From Oscillospiraceae bacterium (lineage in GTDB: Bacteria; Bacillota; Clostridia; Oscillospirales; Oscillospiraceae), in NCBI GenBank assembly GCA_020025305.1, contig JAHHSG010000008.1, positions 29,957-93,956 on the forward strand: 64,000 bases of DNA, given 5' to 3'. Positions 41,514-49,852 of the stretch are shown piece by piece. Numbering within the stretch: position 1 is the stretch's first letter; every line of letters begins with the position of its first letter. The notes below the pieces were generated by a model. That model saw only the letters and a program-made list of their open reading frames with translations. It made no database searches and was not told the DNA's origin. A program made the position numbers and the translations under genes.

Positions 41514-41753
41514 ATGGTTAAGATCAGACTGAGAAGAATGGGCGCTAAGAAGGCTCCTTTCTACCGCGTTGTTGTTGCAGATTCCAGATATCCCCGCGAT
41601 GGCCGATTCATTGAGGAAATCGGCACTTATAATCCCTGCGTGTCCCCCGCTGAGATCAAGATCGACGCTGACCGCGCTCGTGAGTGGATTAAGACCGGTG
41701 CACAGCCTACCGATACGGTTCGTGCTCTGCTGAAGAAGGTCGACGTACTGTAA
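41514..41753 (+). CDS. rpsP: 30S ribosomal protein S16
   Basis: Ribosomal protein of 79 residues: MVKIRLRRMGAKKAPFYRVVVADSRYPRDGRFIEEIGTYNP is the S16 signature, followed by the DADRAREWIKTGAQPTDTVRALL helix. The ATG at 41514 has GGAGG 9 nt upstream. Operon position between ffh and khpA is standard. Confidence 0.97.
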   Translation: MVKIRLRRMGAKKAPFYRVVVADSRYPRDGRFIEEIGTYNPCVSPAEIKIDADRAREWIKTGAQPTDTVRALLKKVDVL

Positions 41754-41767
41754 GCCGGGAGCGAGTC

Positions 41768-41998
41768 ATGAAGGATTTGCTGCTCTACATTGCCAGAAGC
41801 CTTGTAGACCATCCTGACCAGGTCACCGTGACGCAAGTTGGTGAAGGTGATGATCTGACGCTGGAACTGCGTGTGGCTCCCGAGGATATGGGAAAGGTGA
41901 TCGGCCGTCAAGGCCGTATTGCCAAGGAGATCCGCACTGTGGTGCGCTCCTATGCCCAGCGCAATGGCGTGAAGGTTTCCGTGGATATTGTTGACTGA
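41768..41998 (+). CDS. khpA: KH-domain RNA-binding protein KhpA
   Basis: RNA-binding protein of 76 residues (YlqC/KhpA) with the KH loop G-K-V-I-G-R-Q-G-R-I-A-K near residues 42-53. In Firmicutes it pairs with KhpB/Jag to regulate cell division and elongation transcripts. 14-bp gap to rpsP, with GGGAG before the ATG. Confidence 0.95.
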   Translation: MKDLLLYIARSLVDHPDQVTVTQVGEGDDLTLELRVAPEDMGKVIGRQGRIAKEIRTVVRSYAQRNGVKVSVDIVD

Positions 41999-42014
41999 GC
42001 CGAAAAAAAGTCAT

Positions 42015-42050
42015 AAAAAAAGAGATGCCCGCCGGGCATCTCTTTTTTTT
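42015..42050. terminator. khpA operon terminator
   Basis: GAGATGCCC pairs with GGGCATCTC around GCC, with AAAAAA before and TTTTTTTT after; works on both strands. Convergent PTS-like gene ends 16 bp away. Confidence 0.9.
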
Positions 42051-42066
42051 GCTTAGCACTCCGATA

Positions 42067-43146
42067 TCAGGTATCCAGTTTCAAATCATTTTCCTTGATC
42101 CATCCCCACTTACGAAGGGGAAGGGCGAAGAGCCACGTGAGCACAGCGGGCAGGAGGATGGATATGAACAAAAGACCAATCCAATCAAAAGCCGTGGGAG
42201 CTATTGCGGTGGCACCTACCATTTCCACGGCAGTCTCGCTGGGATTGAGCCAGCCGGTCCACACACCGATCTGACCGCAGAGGCCGCAGGTACCCATGCC
42301 GGAGTTGATGGGTGCGCCGTTCATCTGCAGCTTGAATAGGCAGGTGGCAATAGGCCCGGTGACGGCGGAAGCCAGCGTGGGCGGAATCCAGATGCGGGGG
42401 TTTCGAACGATGTTGCCCATCTGCAGCATACTGGTCCCCAGCCCCTGAGATACCAGACCACCCCAGCCGTTTTCCCGAAAACTCATGACGGCAAAGCCGA
42501 CCATCTGGGCACTGCACCCGGCCACGGCTGCGCCTCCGGCCAGACCAACCAGACCCAGGGTATGGCAGATAGCGGCAGAGGAAATGGGCAGCGTCAGAGC
42601 AATCCCCACCAGGACAGACACGGCAATACCCATCCAGAAAGGCTGCAGCTCGGTGGTCTTATTGATCAGAACACCGAAGGCGTTGGCTACGGAACCGATG
42701 GGCGGGGCAATCACATACGAGAGGCACACACCTACAAAGATTGTAAGAAAAGGCGTTACCAGCAGGTCAATTTTCGTCTCTTTGCTGACCGCCTTGCCCA
42801 CCTCGGCAGCGATAATGGCGATGAAGAGCACGGCCAAGGGCCCGCCGCTGCCGCCCATGGCGTTGGCTGCCTGTCCCACCGCAGCTAGGGAAAAAAGCAC
42901 CAACGGCGGTGCCTGCAGCGCATAGCCAATGGCGATAGCCATGGCCGGAGCCGCCATAGCCATGGCAAAGCCGCCCATCTCCACCATAAAGGGGAGGTGC
43001 AGCTGCTGGCCCAGCGTCTTAATAATGGTGCCAATGAGCAGTGAGCAGAAAAGCCCCTGTGCCATAGCACTCAGAGCATCAATAAAGTAGCGCTTGGCGG
43101 AGAACACAATGTTCTTCCTTTTTAAAAATGCGCAAATCTTCTCCAT
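42067..43146 (-). CDS. PTS transporter subunit IIC-like membrane protein
   Basis: Membrane protein of 359 residues of the PTS_EIIC_2 type: ten or so hydrophobic helices, FIDALSAMAQGLFCSLLIGTIIKTLGQQL near the N-terminus, NAMGGSGGPLAVLFIAIIAAEVGK, and NPRIWIPPTLASAVTGPIATCLFKLQMNGAPINSGMGTCGLCGQIGVW near 255-300. No IIA, IIB or HPr partner is adjacent and this family typically stands alone, so it may be a transporter that does not use phosphorylation. GGAGG 6-7 nt before the ATG. Confidence 0.85.
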   Translation of the reverse strand: MEKICAFLKRKNIVFSAKRYFIDALSAMAQGLFCSLLIGTIIKTLGQQLHLPFMVEMGGFAMAMAAPAMAIAIGYALQAPPLVLFSLAAVGQAANAMGGSGGPLAVLFIAIIAAEVGKAVSKETKIDLLVTPFLTIFVGVCLSYVIAPPIGSVANAFGVLINKTTELQPFWMGIAVSVLVGIALTLPISSAAICHTLGLVGLAGGAAVAGCSAQMVGFAVMSFRENGWGGLVSQGLGTSMLQMGNIVRNPRIWIPPTLASAVTGPIATCLFKLQMNGAPINSGMGTCGLCGQIGVWTGWLNPSETAVEMVGATAIAPTAFDWIGLLFISILLPAVLTWLFALPLRKWGWIKENDLKLDT

Positions 43147-43199
43147 TATACACCTCCATATCTCACACAGTTACAGCTGTCTTGTCACTTGCTGTATCT

Positions 43200-43227
43200 A
43201 TTATAAACAAGTGGCAGAATTTGTCAA
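43200..43227 (-). promoter_or_regulatory. promoter of the PTS IIC-like gene
   Basis: On the minus strand TTGACA, 16-nt spacer, TATAAT. Confidence 0.65.
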
Positions 43228-43243
43228 TGGGGAAATCCGCTCT

Positions 43244-43271
43244 TTGCTTTTTGAAAAAAATAGTATATACT
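43244..43271 (+). promoter_or_regulatory. promoter of the yfmF-yfmH-lgt-folD operon
   Basis: TTGCTT, 16-nt spacer, TATACT, about 40 bp before the yfmF start codon. Confidence 0.5.
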
Positions 43272-43312
43272 ATAAACTGTATAATTATCACAATGACAGG
43301 AGGTCATGGCTG

Positions 43313-44575
43313 ATGAAACAAAACCGTACAGAGATCTTGCCGAACGTCTTTTTAACATATCTTGCCGCAAAAAAATTTAAGACCGGTTATCTCTCTGCTC
43401 AATTTGTCACACCGCTGCGCCGAGAGACCGCATCCATGAATGCGCTGCTTCCGGCAGTACTGCACCGCGGGTCCATGGGTTACCCTGATATGGAACAGCT
43501 CTCCGCGGCGATGGATCGACTTTACGGTGCACAGATCGACTACACAGTTCGTAAAAAGGGGGAGACGCAGTGCGTCGGCTTTGTGGCCAGCGTCATTGAT
43601 GACAGCTTTGTACCACGGGATGAGCGGCTATTGGAGCCTACCGCGGCACTGCTGGGGGAACTGCTGCTGGATCCGGTGACGCGAGGCGGACGTTTTTTGA
43701 ACGAGTATGTGGACAGCGAAAAGAATCATTTGATCGACACCATCCGCTCTATTCGCAATGATAAGCGGGACTGGGCGAACCTCCGGCTCATACAGGAGAT
43801 GTGCGCTGACGAGCCGTATGGCATCTACTGTCTGGGGGACGAGGAATCGGCGCAGAAAATCAACAACCGCAAACTCTATGAGCAGAGCCGTGAGATGATG
43901 CGAACCAGCCGTTTGGAGCTTTTTTACTATGGAAGTGCTGAGGAACAGCGGGTGACGGATGCGCTTTTGTCCGCATTTTCTTTGCTCTCACGTGGGGTGG
44001 TGGAGCCAATCCCTCTGCCCTGTCGCCGGACAGCTCCCGAGAAACCTCGGATCATCACAGAGGAAATGGATGTGACGCAGGGAAAGCTGTCTATGGGGTT
44101 TCGCTGCGGCAGTGGCGATGTTCCGGCACTGATTTTGGCAAATCTTATGTTCGGAGGTTCCAGTAACTCCAAACTTTTCCTTAACGTGCGGGAGAAGCTG
44201 TCATTGTGCTACTATGCCTCCAGTCAGTATGCACGGTCTAAGGGGATCCTTACCGTGTCCTCCGGTATTGAGACAAAAGACTATGATCGGGCCTGCCACG
44301 AGATTCTCCGCCAGCTGCAGGCGGTACAGGAGGGGCAGTGGGAAGACTGGGAACTGTCTGGCGCTCGCAGCACGATGCTCAGCGCTTTGCGTGCTGTGCA
44401 GGATGGACAGGGTGCCGCTGAGAACTGGTATCTGGGACAAAATGCCACCGGTCAGACAGAGACGCCGGAGGAATTGGCCTGCCAGATTCAACAGGTGACA
44501 CCGGAGCGTATCCGGGAGGCTGCCCAAAGTATCCAACTGGATACGGTATACTTTCTAAAGGGAAAGGATGAGTGA
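43313..44575 (+). CDS. yfmF: M16-family protein YfmF (EF-P modification-associated, inactive type)
   Basis: M16-fold protein of 420 residues (B. subtilis YmfF). It lacks the HxxEH zinc motif (the corresponding place reads VLHRGSMGYPDMEQL), so it is the non-catalytic partner of YfmH. In B. subtilis both genes were reported necessary for 5-aminopentanol modification of elongation factor P. The ATG at 43313 is set by AGGAGG 9 nt upstream. It overlaps yfmH by 8 bp. Confidence 0.88.
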   Translation: MKQNRTEILPNVFLTYLAAKKFKTGYLSAQFVTPLRRETASMNALLPAVLHRGSMGYPDMEQLSAAMDRLYGAQIDYTVRKKGETQCVGFVASVIDDSFVPRDERLLEPTAALLGELLLDPVTRGGRFLNEYVDSEKNHLIDTIRSIRNDKRDWANLRLIQEMCADEPYGIYCLGDEESAQKINNRKLYEQSREMMRTSRLELFYYGSAEEQRVTDALLSAFSLLSRGVVEPIPLPCRRTAPEKPRIITEEMDVTQGKLSMGFRCGSGDVPALILANLMFGGSSNSKLFLNVREKLSLCYYASSQYARSKGILTVSSGIETKDYDRACHEILRQLQAVQEGQWEDWELSGARSTMLSALRAVQDGQGAAENWYLGQNATGQTETPEELACQIQQVTPERIREAAQSIQLDTVYFLKGKDE

Positions 44576-45866
44576 GATGGAGCGGATCAGCTATCCCCGC
44601 ATCGGGGAGACGGCTTTTTGGCAAACCCTGGACAATGGCCTGCCGGTATGCGTTGTGCCTCGAAAGGGGTTTGAGCGGAAATATGCACTCTTTGCCACCC
44701 GCTACGGGGGCATGGATATGCGCTTTGAAAAAGACGGGCAATGGCTGGATACCCCGGCGGGAATTGCCCACTATCTGGAGCACAAAATGTTCGACACGGC
44801 AGAGGGCAATGCCCTGCAGGAACTGGCGAAGAATGGGGCTGAGCCCAATGCGTTTACCAGTAATGCCATTACGGTTTATTATTTTGACTCCACCGACCAC
44901 TTCTACGAGAATCTGGAAATCCTGCTCTCTTTTGTTTCTGTCCCCTATTTTACGGAGGAGAGCGTAGCCAAGGAGCAGGGAATCATCGCCCAGGAGATTG
45001 GCATGATCGAGGACAACCCCGAGTGGCAGGTCTATAAGCAGCTCATGCAGGCGCTCTATGAAAAGAGCAGCGCCCGTGAGTCGGTGGCCGGCAGTGTGGA
45101 GAGTATCTCCCACATTACCGCCCAGACGCTGTATGACTGTCATGGGGCGTTCTATACGCCATCCAATATGTGCCTTGTGGTGGTGGGCGATGTAGACGAA
45201 GAAAAGGTGGTGCAGCTTGCCCGGAAGGTGCTGCCCAAGACAAGCGGCCCTGCCATTGCCCGCGATTACGGGCAGGAGGAATCTCTTGTCCCGGTTACCA
45301 AGGAGACGAGATGCTGCATGGAAGTGTCCATGCCCACGTTCCTTGCCGGCTTCAAGTGCCCTCCTGCGCCTAAAGGACAAGAGCAGATGCGCTACCAAAT
45401 TATCGGCGATCTTGCCTGTGATATGCTGCTGGGTGAGTCCAGCTCTCTCTTTGCACGGCTCTATGGCGAAGGACTTGTCAACGGAACGTTTGGCAGCAGT
45501 TTTGATCTGCTGCCGGGTGTGGCCTATGTCTATGTAGGCGGCGACAGCAAAGAGCCGGAGACTGTGGTGCAGGCCATTCTGGACGAGGCGCGGCGGGTGA
45601 TCCGGGAGGGTTTTGATCCGGACTATTACCAGCGTGTGCTCCGTGCCAATTTCGGTACCGCCATCAAAGGACTCAACTCCTTTGAAGGTGTGGCTGTTTC
45701 TATGGCCGAGGGTTGTTTTGACGGGTATGACCCCTGCCGCTTCCCGGAAGTATACGATTCCCTTACCCAGCAGGATCTGCTGGATTTTATCCGTGAAAAT
45801 ATCTGTGAGAGCCGTATGGCCCTCTCCGTCATCGAGCCAAAGGAGGATTCATCTTGCAAATCATGA
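44568..45866 (+). CDS. yfmH: M16-family metallopeptidase YfmH (EF-P modification-associated)
   Basis: Zinc M16 peptidase of 432 residues (B. subtilis YmfH). The inverted zinc motif H-Y-L-E-H lies near residues 68-72, with the distal Glu in EQGIIAQEIGMIEDNP near 140-155. It forms the catalytic half with the inactive YfmF. ATG at 44568 has AAAGGG 5 nt before; an ATG 9 nt later is also possible. It overlaps lgt by 13 bp, indicating one operon. Confidence 0.9.
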   Translation: MSEMERISYPRIGETAFWQTLDNGLPVCVVPRKGFERKYALFATRYGGMDMRFEKDGQWLDTPAGIAHYLEHKMFDTAEGNALQELAKNGAEPNAFTSNAITVYYFDSTDHFYENLEILLSFVSVPYFTEESVAKEQGIIAQEIGMIEDNPEWQVYKQLMQALYEKSSARESVAGSVESISHITAQTLYDCHGAFYTPSNMCLVVVGDVDEEKVVQLARKVLPKTSGPAIARDYGQEESLVPVTKETRCCMEVSMPTFLAGFKCPPAPKGQEQMRYQIIGDLACDMLLGESSSLFARLYGEGLVNGTFGSSFDLLPGVAYVYVGGDSKEPETVVQAILDEARRVIREGFDPDYYQRVLRANFGTAIKGLNSFEGVAVSMAEGCFDGYDPCRFPEVYDSLTQQDLLDFIRENICESRMALSVIEPKEDSSCKS

Positions 45867-46789
45867 CAGACAGCCCCATTCGTTTTCCCGGACTATTTGG
45901 GGACTGGGCATTTACCATCAGTTCTAAGGCACTGGACATCGGCAATGGCATTTATTGGTACGGGATCCTCATCGCACTGGGGTTAGTGCTTGCCATGTGG
46001 TTTTGTATGGGGCAGCGCAAGAAATACGGCATCAGCGAGGATGCGCTGCTGGACTCCGTACTGTGGGGGATTCCCTGCGGTGTGGTGGGCGCACGGCTCT
46101 ACTATGTGATCTTTTATCTGGATCGATTCCGTGATGCCGACGGCAGCTTCAACTGGGGCAAAGCCATTGCGATTTGGGACGGTGGACTTGCCATTTACGG
46201 CACAGTGATTGCTGTGGTGATTTTGGCTGTGGTCATGAGCCGACGTGGAAAATTCAAATTGTGGGCGATGATGGATCTGGTGGTCATGGGGCTGCTCATC
46301 GGCCAGTGCGTGGGCCGCTGGGGCAACTTTATGAACCGTGAGGCGTTCGGCAGCCCCACTGCACTGCCGTGGCGTATGCAGCTGACCACGGTTACCGGAC
46401 AACTGGTGGAAGTGCATCCTACCTTCTTCTATGAGAGTTTGTGGAATCTGATCGGCCTGTTGCTGATCATCTTTGTGGTCTCCAAAGCCCGCCGTTTTGA
46501 TGGAGAAAACACCTGCTTTTACTTCCTGTGGTATGGCATTGGCCGATTCTGGGTGGAGGGTCTGCGCACCGACAGTCTGTACCTCTTCAACTGGACCATC
46601 GCCGGTCAGCCCATTCGTGTCAGCCAGGCGCTGTCGCTGGTGATGGTGGTGGTGTCCTTGTGCCTGCTGGTTTACAACATTAAGATGCATCCTCACAGCC
46701 CGGAGGAGCTGTATGTAAACCAAATCGCCGCCAAGGAGGCAGCACAGGAGACGCAAGAGGAAGGAAATGAGAAGGAGGAGCAGCAATGA
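45854..46789 (+). CDS. lgt: phosphatidylglycerol-prolipoprotein diacylglyceryl transferase
   Basis: Membrane enzyme of 311 residues that attaches diacylglycerol to lipobox cysteines, as needed by the IsdE-like lipoprotein of this window. Seven helices; signature V-G-R-W-G-N-F-M-N-R-E near 154-164, HPTFFYESLWN near 188-198, and YGIGRFWVEGLRTDSL near 225-240. TTG at 45854 is the likely start (AGGAGG 7 nt upstream); the first ATG is 9 nt further. The C-terminal tail is unusually Glu/Gln-rich. ATGA overlap with folD. Confidence 0.95.
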   Translation: MQIMTDSPIRFPGLFGDWAFTISSKALDIGNGIYWYGILIALGLVLAMWFCMGQRKKYGISEDALLDSVLWGIPCGVVGARLYYVIFYLDRFRDADGSFNWGKAIAIWDGGLAIYGTVIAVVILAVVMSRRGKFKLWAMMDLVVMGLLIGQCVGRWGNFMNREAFGSPTALPWRMQLTTVTGQLVEVHPTFFYESLWNLIGLLLIIFVVSKARRFDGENTCFYFLWYGIGRFWVEGLRTDSLYLFNWTIAGQPIRVSQALSLVMVVVSLCLLVYNIKMHPHSPEELYVNQIAAKEAAQETQEEGNEKEEQQ

Positions 46790-47631
46790 GCGCAGTTATT
46801 ATGGACGGCAAGGCGCTGGCCATCAAGACTAAGGAGAACATTCGCACTGAAGTGGCAAAGCTTCAGCGCAGACCCGGTCTTGCCGTGGTGTTGGTAGGAG
46901 ATAACGGCGCCTCTGAGGTATATGTCCGCAACAAAGTGAAAGATTGCAGTGAGTGTGACATTGCCTGCTATGACTACCATCTGGCACAAGACACCACCTT
47001 GGAGGAGCTGCTGCTGCTGATCGGCGAGCTGAACGTCCGGGAGGACGTGGACGGTATTCTGGTGCAGCTGCCCCTGCCGCCGCAAATTCCGCAAAAACCG
47101 GTGCTGGAGGCGATTGCGCCGGAGAAAGACGTAGATGCCTTTCACCCCGACAATATGGGACGTTTGCTGCGCGGGGACGCTGTCTATCAGCCCTGCACCC
47201 CTTCTGGCATCATGGAGATGCTGAAGGAGTACCGTATTGATCCTGCCGGTAAGCACTGTGTAGTGGTGGGGCGCAGCAATATCGTGGGTAAGCCTATGGC
47301 GCTGCTGCTGCTGCAGGATAACGGCACTGTCACCGTCTGCCACAGCCGCACCCCTGATTTGAAGGAACAGTGCCTGCAGGCCGACATTCTGGTGGCGGCA
47401 GTGGGGCAGGAGAAGCTGATCACTGCCGACATGGTGAAGGAGGGAGCCGTGGTCATTGACGTGGCCATGAATCGCAACGCGGCGGGTAAGCTGTGCGGCG
47501 ATGTGGATTTCCCTGCCGTGGCGGAGAAGGCTGCCTGCATTACCCCGGTTCCCGGCGGTGTAGGACCTATGACCCGGGCCATGCTGATGAAGAATACATT
47601 GACCGCTGCCCAACGGCGGCAGAAGGCGTAA
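46786..47631 (+). CDS. folD: bifunctional methylenetetrahydrofolate dehydrogenase/cyclohydrolase
   Basis: Cytosolic one-carbon enzyme of 281 residues. Catalytic segment Y-V-R-N-K-V-K-D-C near 46-54, QLPLPPQIP near 95, VVVGRSNIVGKPMALLLL near 158-175 (NADP site), and PVPGGVGPMTRAMLM near 257-271. Start overlaps the lgt stop by 4 bp (ATGA). A strong terminator follows. Confidence 0.96.
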   Translation: MSAVIMDGKALAIKTKENIRTEVAKLQRRPGLAVVLVGDNGASEVYVRNKVKDCSECDIACYDYHLAQDTTLEELLLLIGELNVREDVDGILVQLPLPPQIPQKPVLEAIAPEKDVDAFHPDNMGRLLRGDAVYQPCTPSGIMEMLKEYRIDPAGKHCVVVGRSNIVGKPMALLLLQDNGTVTVCHSRTPDLKEQCLQADILVAAVGQEKLITADMVKEGAVVIDVAMNRNAAGKLCGDVDFPAVAEKAACITPVPGGVGPMTRAMLMKNTLTAAQRRQKA

Positions 47632-47636
47632 GCACG

Positions 47637-47673
47637 AAAAAGGACTGCATTCCACCGGAATGCAGTCCTTTTT
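47637..47673. terminator. folD terminator, shared with the convergent MoeA-like gene
   Basis: AAAAAGGACTGCATTCC pairs exactly with its complement around ACC; 17-bp stem. Confidence 0.9.
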
Positions 47674-47699
47674 CCTTTATATCCCTTTCTATCACAGCA

Positions 47700-48716
47700 T
47701 CAATACTTGCCGAAGGTGCAGTTGGGGAAGTGGCAAACCTTGCACATCTGACATAAACCACCATCTCCCAGACGGATCAGATCCTCTTTGGTGAGGGGCA
47801 GACCTGTGAAAATCTGGGGCAGCAACACATCAAACATGGTGGTGGGCAGGCTGATAGCAGCGCCGGGAACACCTAAAAGGGGCACATGGTCCAGATATGC
47901 CACCAATGTCATGTTGCCGGGCTGGGCCGGGACACCGTGGCTGATGATCCGGGCGCCCAGATTGCGAATGGCGGTGGGGGTCAGATCGTCCGGGTCCACT
48001 GACATACCACCGGTGAAGATGAGGAAGTCGGCACCCTGCGCTAAATAATTTCGGGCCGTTTCCTCAATCATAGATAGATCATCGTCGCAGATGGTTACAC
48101 CCAAAATTTCGCCGGGGTAGTGGGCCAGCTTGGCTCGTACCACCGGCTCAAATTTATCCTTGATCCGTCCGGAGTATACTTCGGAGCCGGTAATGATCAC
48201 ACCGACCTTCCGAGGCTTATAGGGAAGCAGCTCCAGCAGCTTTTTTCCGCGGCACAGTGCTTCGGCCTCTAAGATCTGGGCTTCTTTGGTTACCAGCGGC
48301 ACAATGCGCATGGAAGCAAGGCGAGCGCCCTCCTCTACAGGATAGTGATCCGGCAGCGTACAGATAGTGATGTCGCCGATGGCATTGATGTCGCGGAGAA
48401 GCTGGGTGTCTACCCGGAACATACCACGATGCTGGGCACGCAGGACCACCTTGCCCTCAGAGGGATCGGTATAGGCGGCACCCTCCACCGGGGCCATGGC
48501 GGCCAGACGAAGGGCACACTCCTCCTCGTGAATCTCACCGGCGTGTTCCTCCCACACGAAAACGGTGCGCTTGCCAAGATCCAGCAGCGGCTCAATATCT
48601 TGCTCTGTGATCACGTGCCCACGGCGGAAAGCAGCTCCTTTAAAGCCGTCCCGCATAGCGGTAATATCGTGGCACAGTGTCATGCCCACGGCGTCTTCGA
48701 CCCGAACTTTTTTCAT
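47700..48716 (-). CDS. MoeA-like molybdopterin-binding protein with Cys-rich tail
   Basis: Protein of 338 residues with the MoCF-biosynthesis (MoeA/MogA) fold: RVEDAVGMTLCHDITAM at the N-terminus, RKVGVIITGSEVYSGRIKDKFEP near 174-196, FLIFTGGMSVDPDDLTPTAIRN near 235-256 and LLGVPGAAI near 285. It ends in a compact cysteine cluster C-x2-C-x2-C-x4-C, which MoeA does not have and which may bind Fe-S or zinc. It may insert molybdenum or act on its cofactor; no other Mo genes are in the window. AAAGGA precedes the ATG; divergent from Crp/Fnr gene 2. Confidence 0.82.
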   Translation of the reverse strand: MKKVRVEDAVGMTLCHDITAMRDGFKGAAFRRGHVITEQDIEPLLDLGKRTVFVWEEHAGEIHEEECALRLAAMAPVEGAAYTDPSEGKVVLRAQHRGMFRVDTQLLRDINAIGDITICTLPDHYPVEEGARLASMRIVPLVTKEAQILEAEALCRGKKLLELLPYKPRKVGVIITGSEVYSGRIKDKFEPVVRAKLAHYPGEILGVTICDDDLSMIEETARNYLAQGADFLIFTGGMSVDPDDLTPTAIRNLGARIISHGVPAQPGNMTLVAYLDHVPLLGVPGAAISLPTTMFDVLLPQIFTGLPLTKEDLIRLGDGGLCQMCKVCHFPNCTFGKY

Positions 48717-48805
48717 ATTTCAGCGTCCTTTCTCCTGCGGCACCGTCAGAAGCGATACCGGAATGATTGTTATCTTTATCTTACAAGGGGTCAGACAAAA
48801 AATAT

Positions 48806-48819
48806 GTTGTTTGGACAAC
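48806..48819. promoter_or_regulatory. GTTGT-N4-ACAAC palindrome (Crp/Fnr-type operator)
   Basis: Perfect 5-bp arms with a 4-nt spacer covering the -35 box of Crp/Fnr gene 2 and lying between that gene and the divergent MoeA-like gene. Same form as the site at 27874-27887. Confidence 0.55.
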
Positions 48820-48835
48820 GAAAACTAGATATAAT
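48807..48835 (+). promoter_or_regulatory. promoter of Crp/Fnr gene 2
   Basis: TTGTTT, 17-nt spacer, TATAAT, 24 bp before the start codon. The -35 hexamer overlaps the palindrome at 48806-48819. Confidence 0.75.
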
Positions 48836-48859
48836 GGGAGGCAAAGGGAGGAGAGTACG

Positions 48860-49552
48860 ATGACGGATTTTATGGCATTGCAGCGCTGCGACTTGTTTGA
48901 AGGACTGCCGGAGCAGGCATTGAATGTACTGTTGCAAAAGGGAACAGCCCGCACGTATGACCGGGGGCAGGTGCTCCTTGCGCCGCAGGAACGTCTGGAT
49001 CAACTGGGCGTGGTGGTGTCGGGGCGTATCCACCAGATGCATATCTCTCACGATGGGGAGTATCAGCTGATGACAGCCATCTATCCGCCCCGGACACTGG
49101 GAGTGGATCTCATATGTACCCGCACACGGCTGGCCCCTTACCATATGCTGGCGGCGGAGGAATCCCGTGTTTTATGGATTCCGGCGGACTTGTGGGAGAA
49201 GGAACTGCTGCCGTGGAAGCAGGAGATTTTGGAGCGGCTTTTGCGCGTGGTATCCTACATCAATATGAAAAAGGAATATCGACTGACGATCCTGGCCCAG
49301 CGAGGGCTGCGGCAACGGGTGCTGACCTATCTTACCATGCAGGCAGATAAGCACCACAGCGCTACGGTAACGGTGCCTTTTTCCCGAGAGGAGATGGCTT
49401 CCTTTTTGTGTGTGAACCGTAGTGCGCTGTCCCATGAGTTAAGTTTGATGGCATCAGAGGGGCTGATCGATTTTCACAAGAATGTCTTTACACTGCACGG
49501 CTGGGAGCCCGGTTGGGAAGATAGCCGAAAAGGGAAGGGAAAAAGGAAATAA
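48860..49552 (+). CDS. Crp/Fnr-family transcriptional regulator 2
   Basis: Regulator of 230 residues: effector-binding barrel (about 8-120, with FEGLPEQALNVLLQKGTARTYDRGQVLL) and C-terminal helix-turn-helix (FSREEMASFLCVNRSALSHELSLMASEGLIDF, about 170-205). Start at 48860 is set by GGAGG 8 nt upstream. The operator-like palindrome over its -35 box suggests autorepression and control of the divergent MoeA-like gene. Ligand unknown; the lack of an N-terminal Cys cluster argues against oxygen sensing by Fe-S. Confidence 0.87.
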   Translation: MTDFMALQRCDLFEGLPEQALNVLLQKGTARTYDRGQVLLAPQERLDQLGVVVSGRIHQMHISHDGEYQLMTAIYPPRTLGVDLICTRTRLAPYHMLAAEESRVLWIPADLWEKELLPWKQEILERLLRVVSYINMKKEYRLTILAQRGLRQRVLTYLTMQADKHHSATVTVPFSREEMASFLCVNRSALSHELSLMASEGLIDFHKNVFTLHGWEPGWEDSRKGKGKRK

Positions 49553-49729
49553 CAGATAATCCTATATTTATACACGAGCCTTTGTTAAATGTATAGGCGG
49601 TGATTTCTGCGGAAGAAAGACATAGGCCCGAGGGAACTGCAGAGCGATATGTGGGCCGATATAACTATGTGGAGGATACGACCCTTTCCCAGATTGCGTT
49701 GCAGCAAAAGGAAGGATCTATTCAGTGGA

Positions 49730-49852
49730 ACAGCTGGCAGCCACGGATGCAGGTCGGTGGTGTTTTCCATCGCAATCGGAGTTGTGTTCGGGCTGCTGCC
49801 GGCTGTGAAGGTTGCAAATCTGAGCCCCAGCGAAGCATTGCGCAGAGAATAA
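49730..49852 (+). pseudogene. remnant of a MacB/FtsX-type ABC permease C-terminus
   Basis: In one frame the last 30 or so residues before a stop read SVVFSIAIGVVFGLLPAVKV then ANLSPSEALRRE, the classic C-terminal helix and tail of MacB/FtsX-like ABC permeases. Upstream there is no start, no second helix and no ATPase gene, so this is the decayed end of a lost gene. About 40 residues remain. A terminator hairpin sits just after it. Confidence 0.6.
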
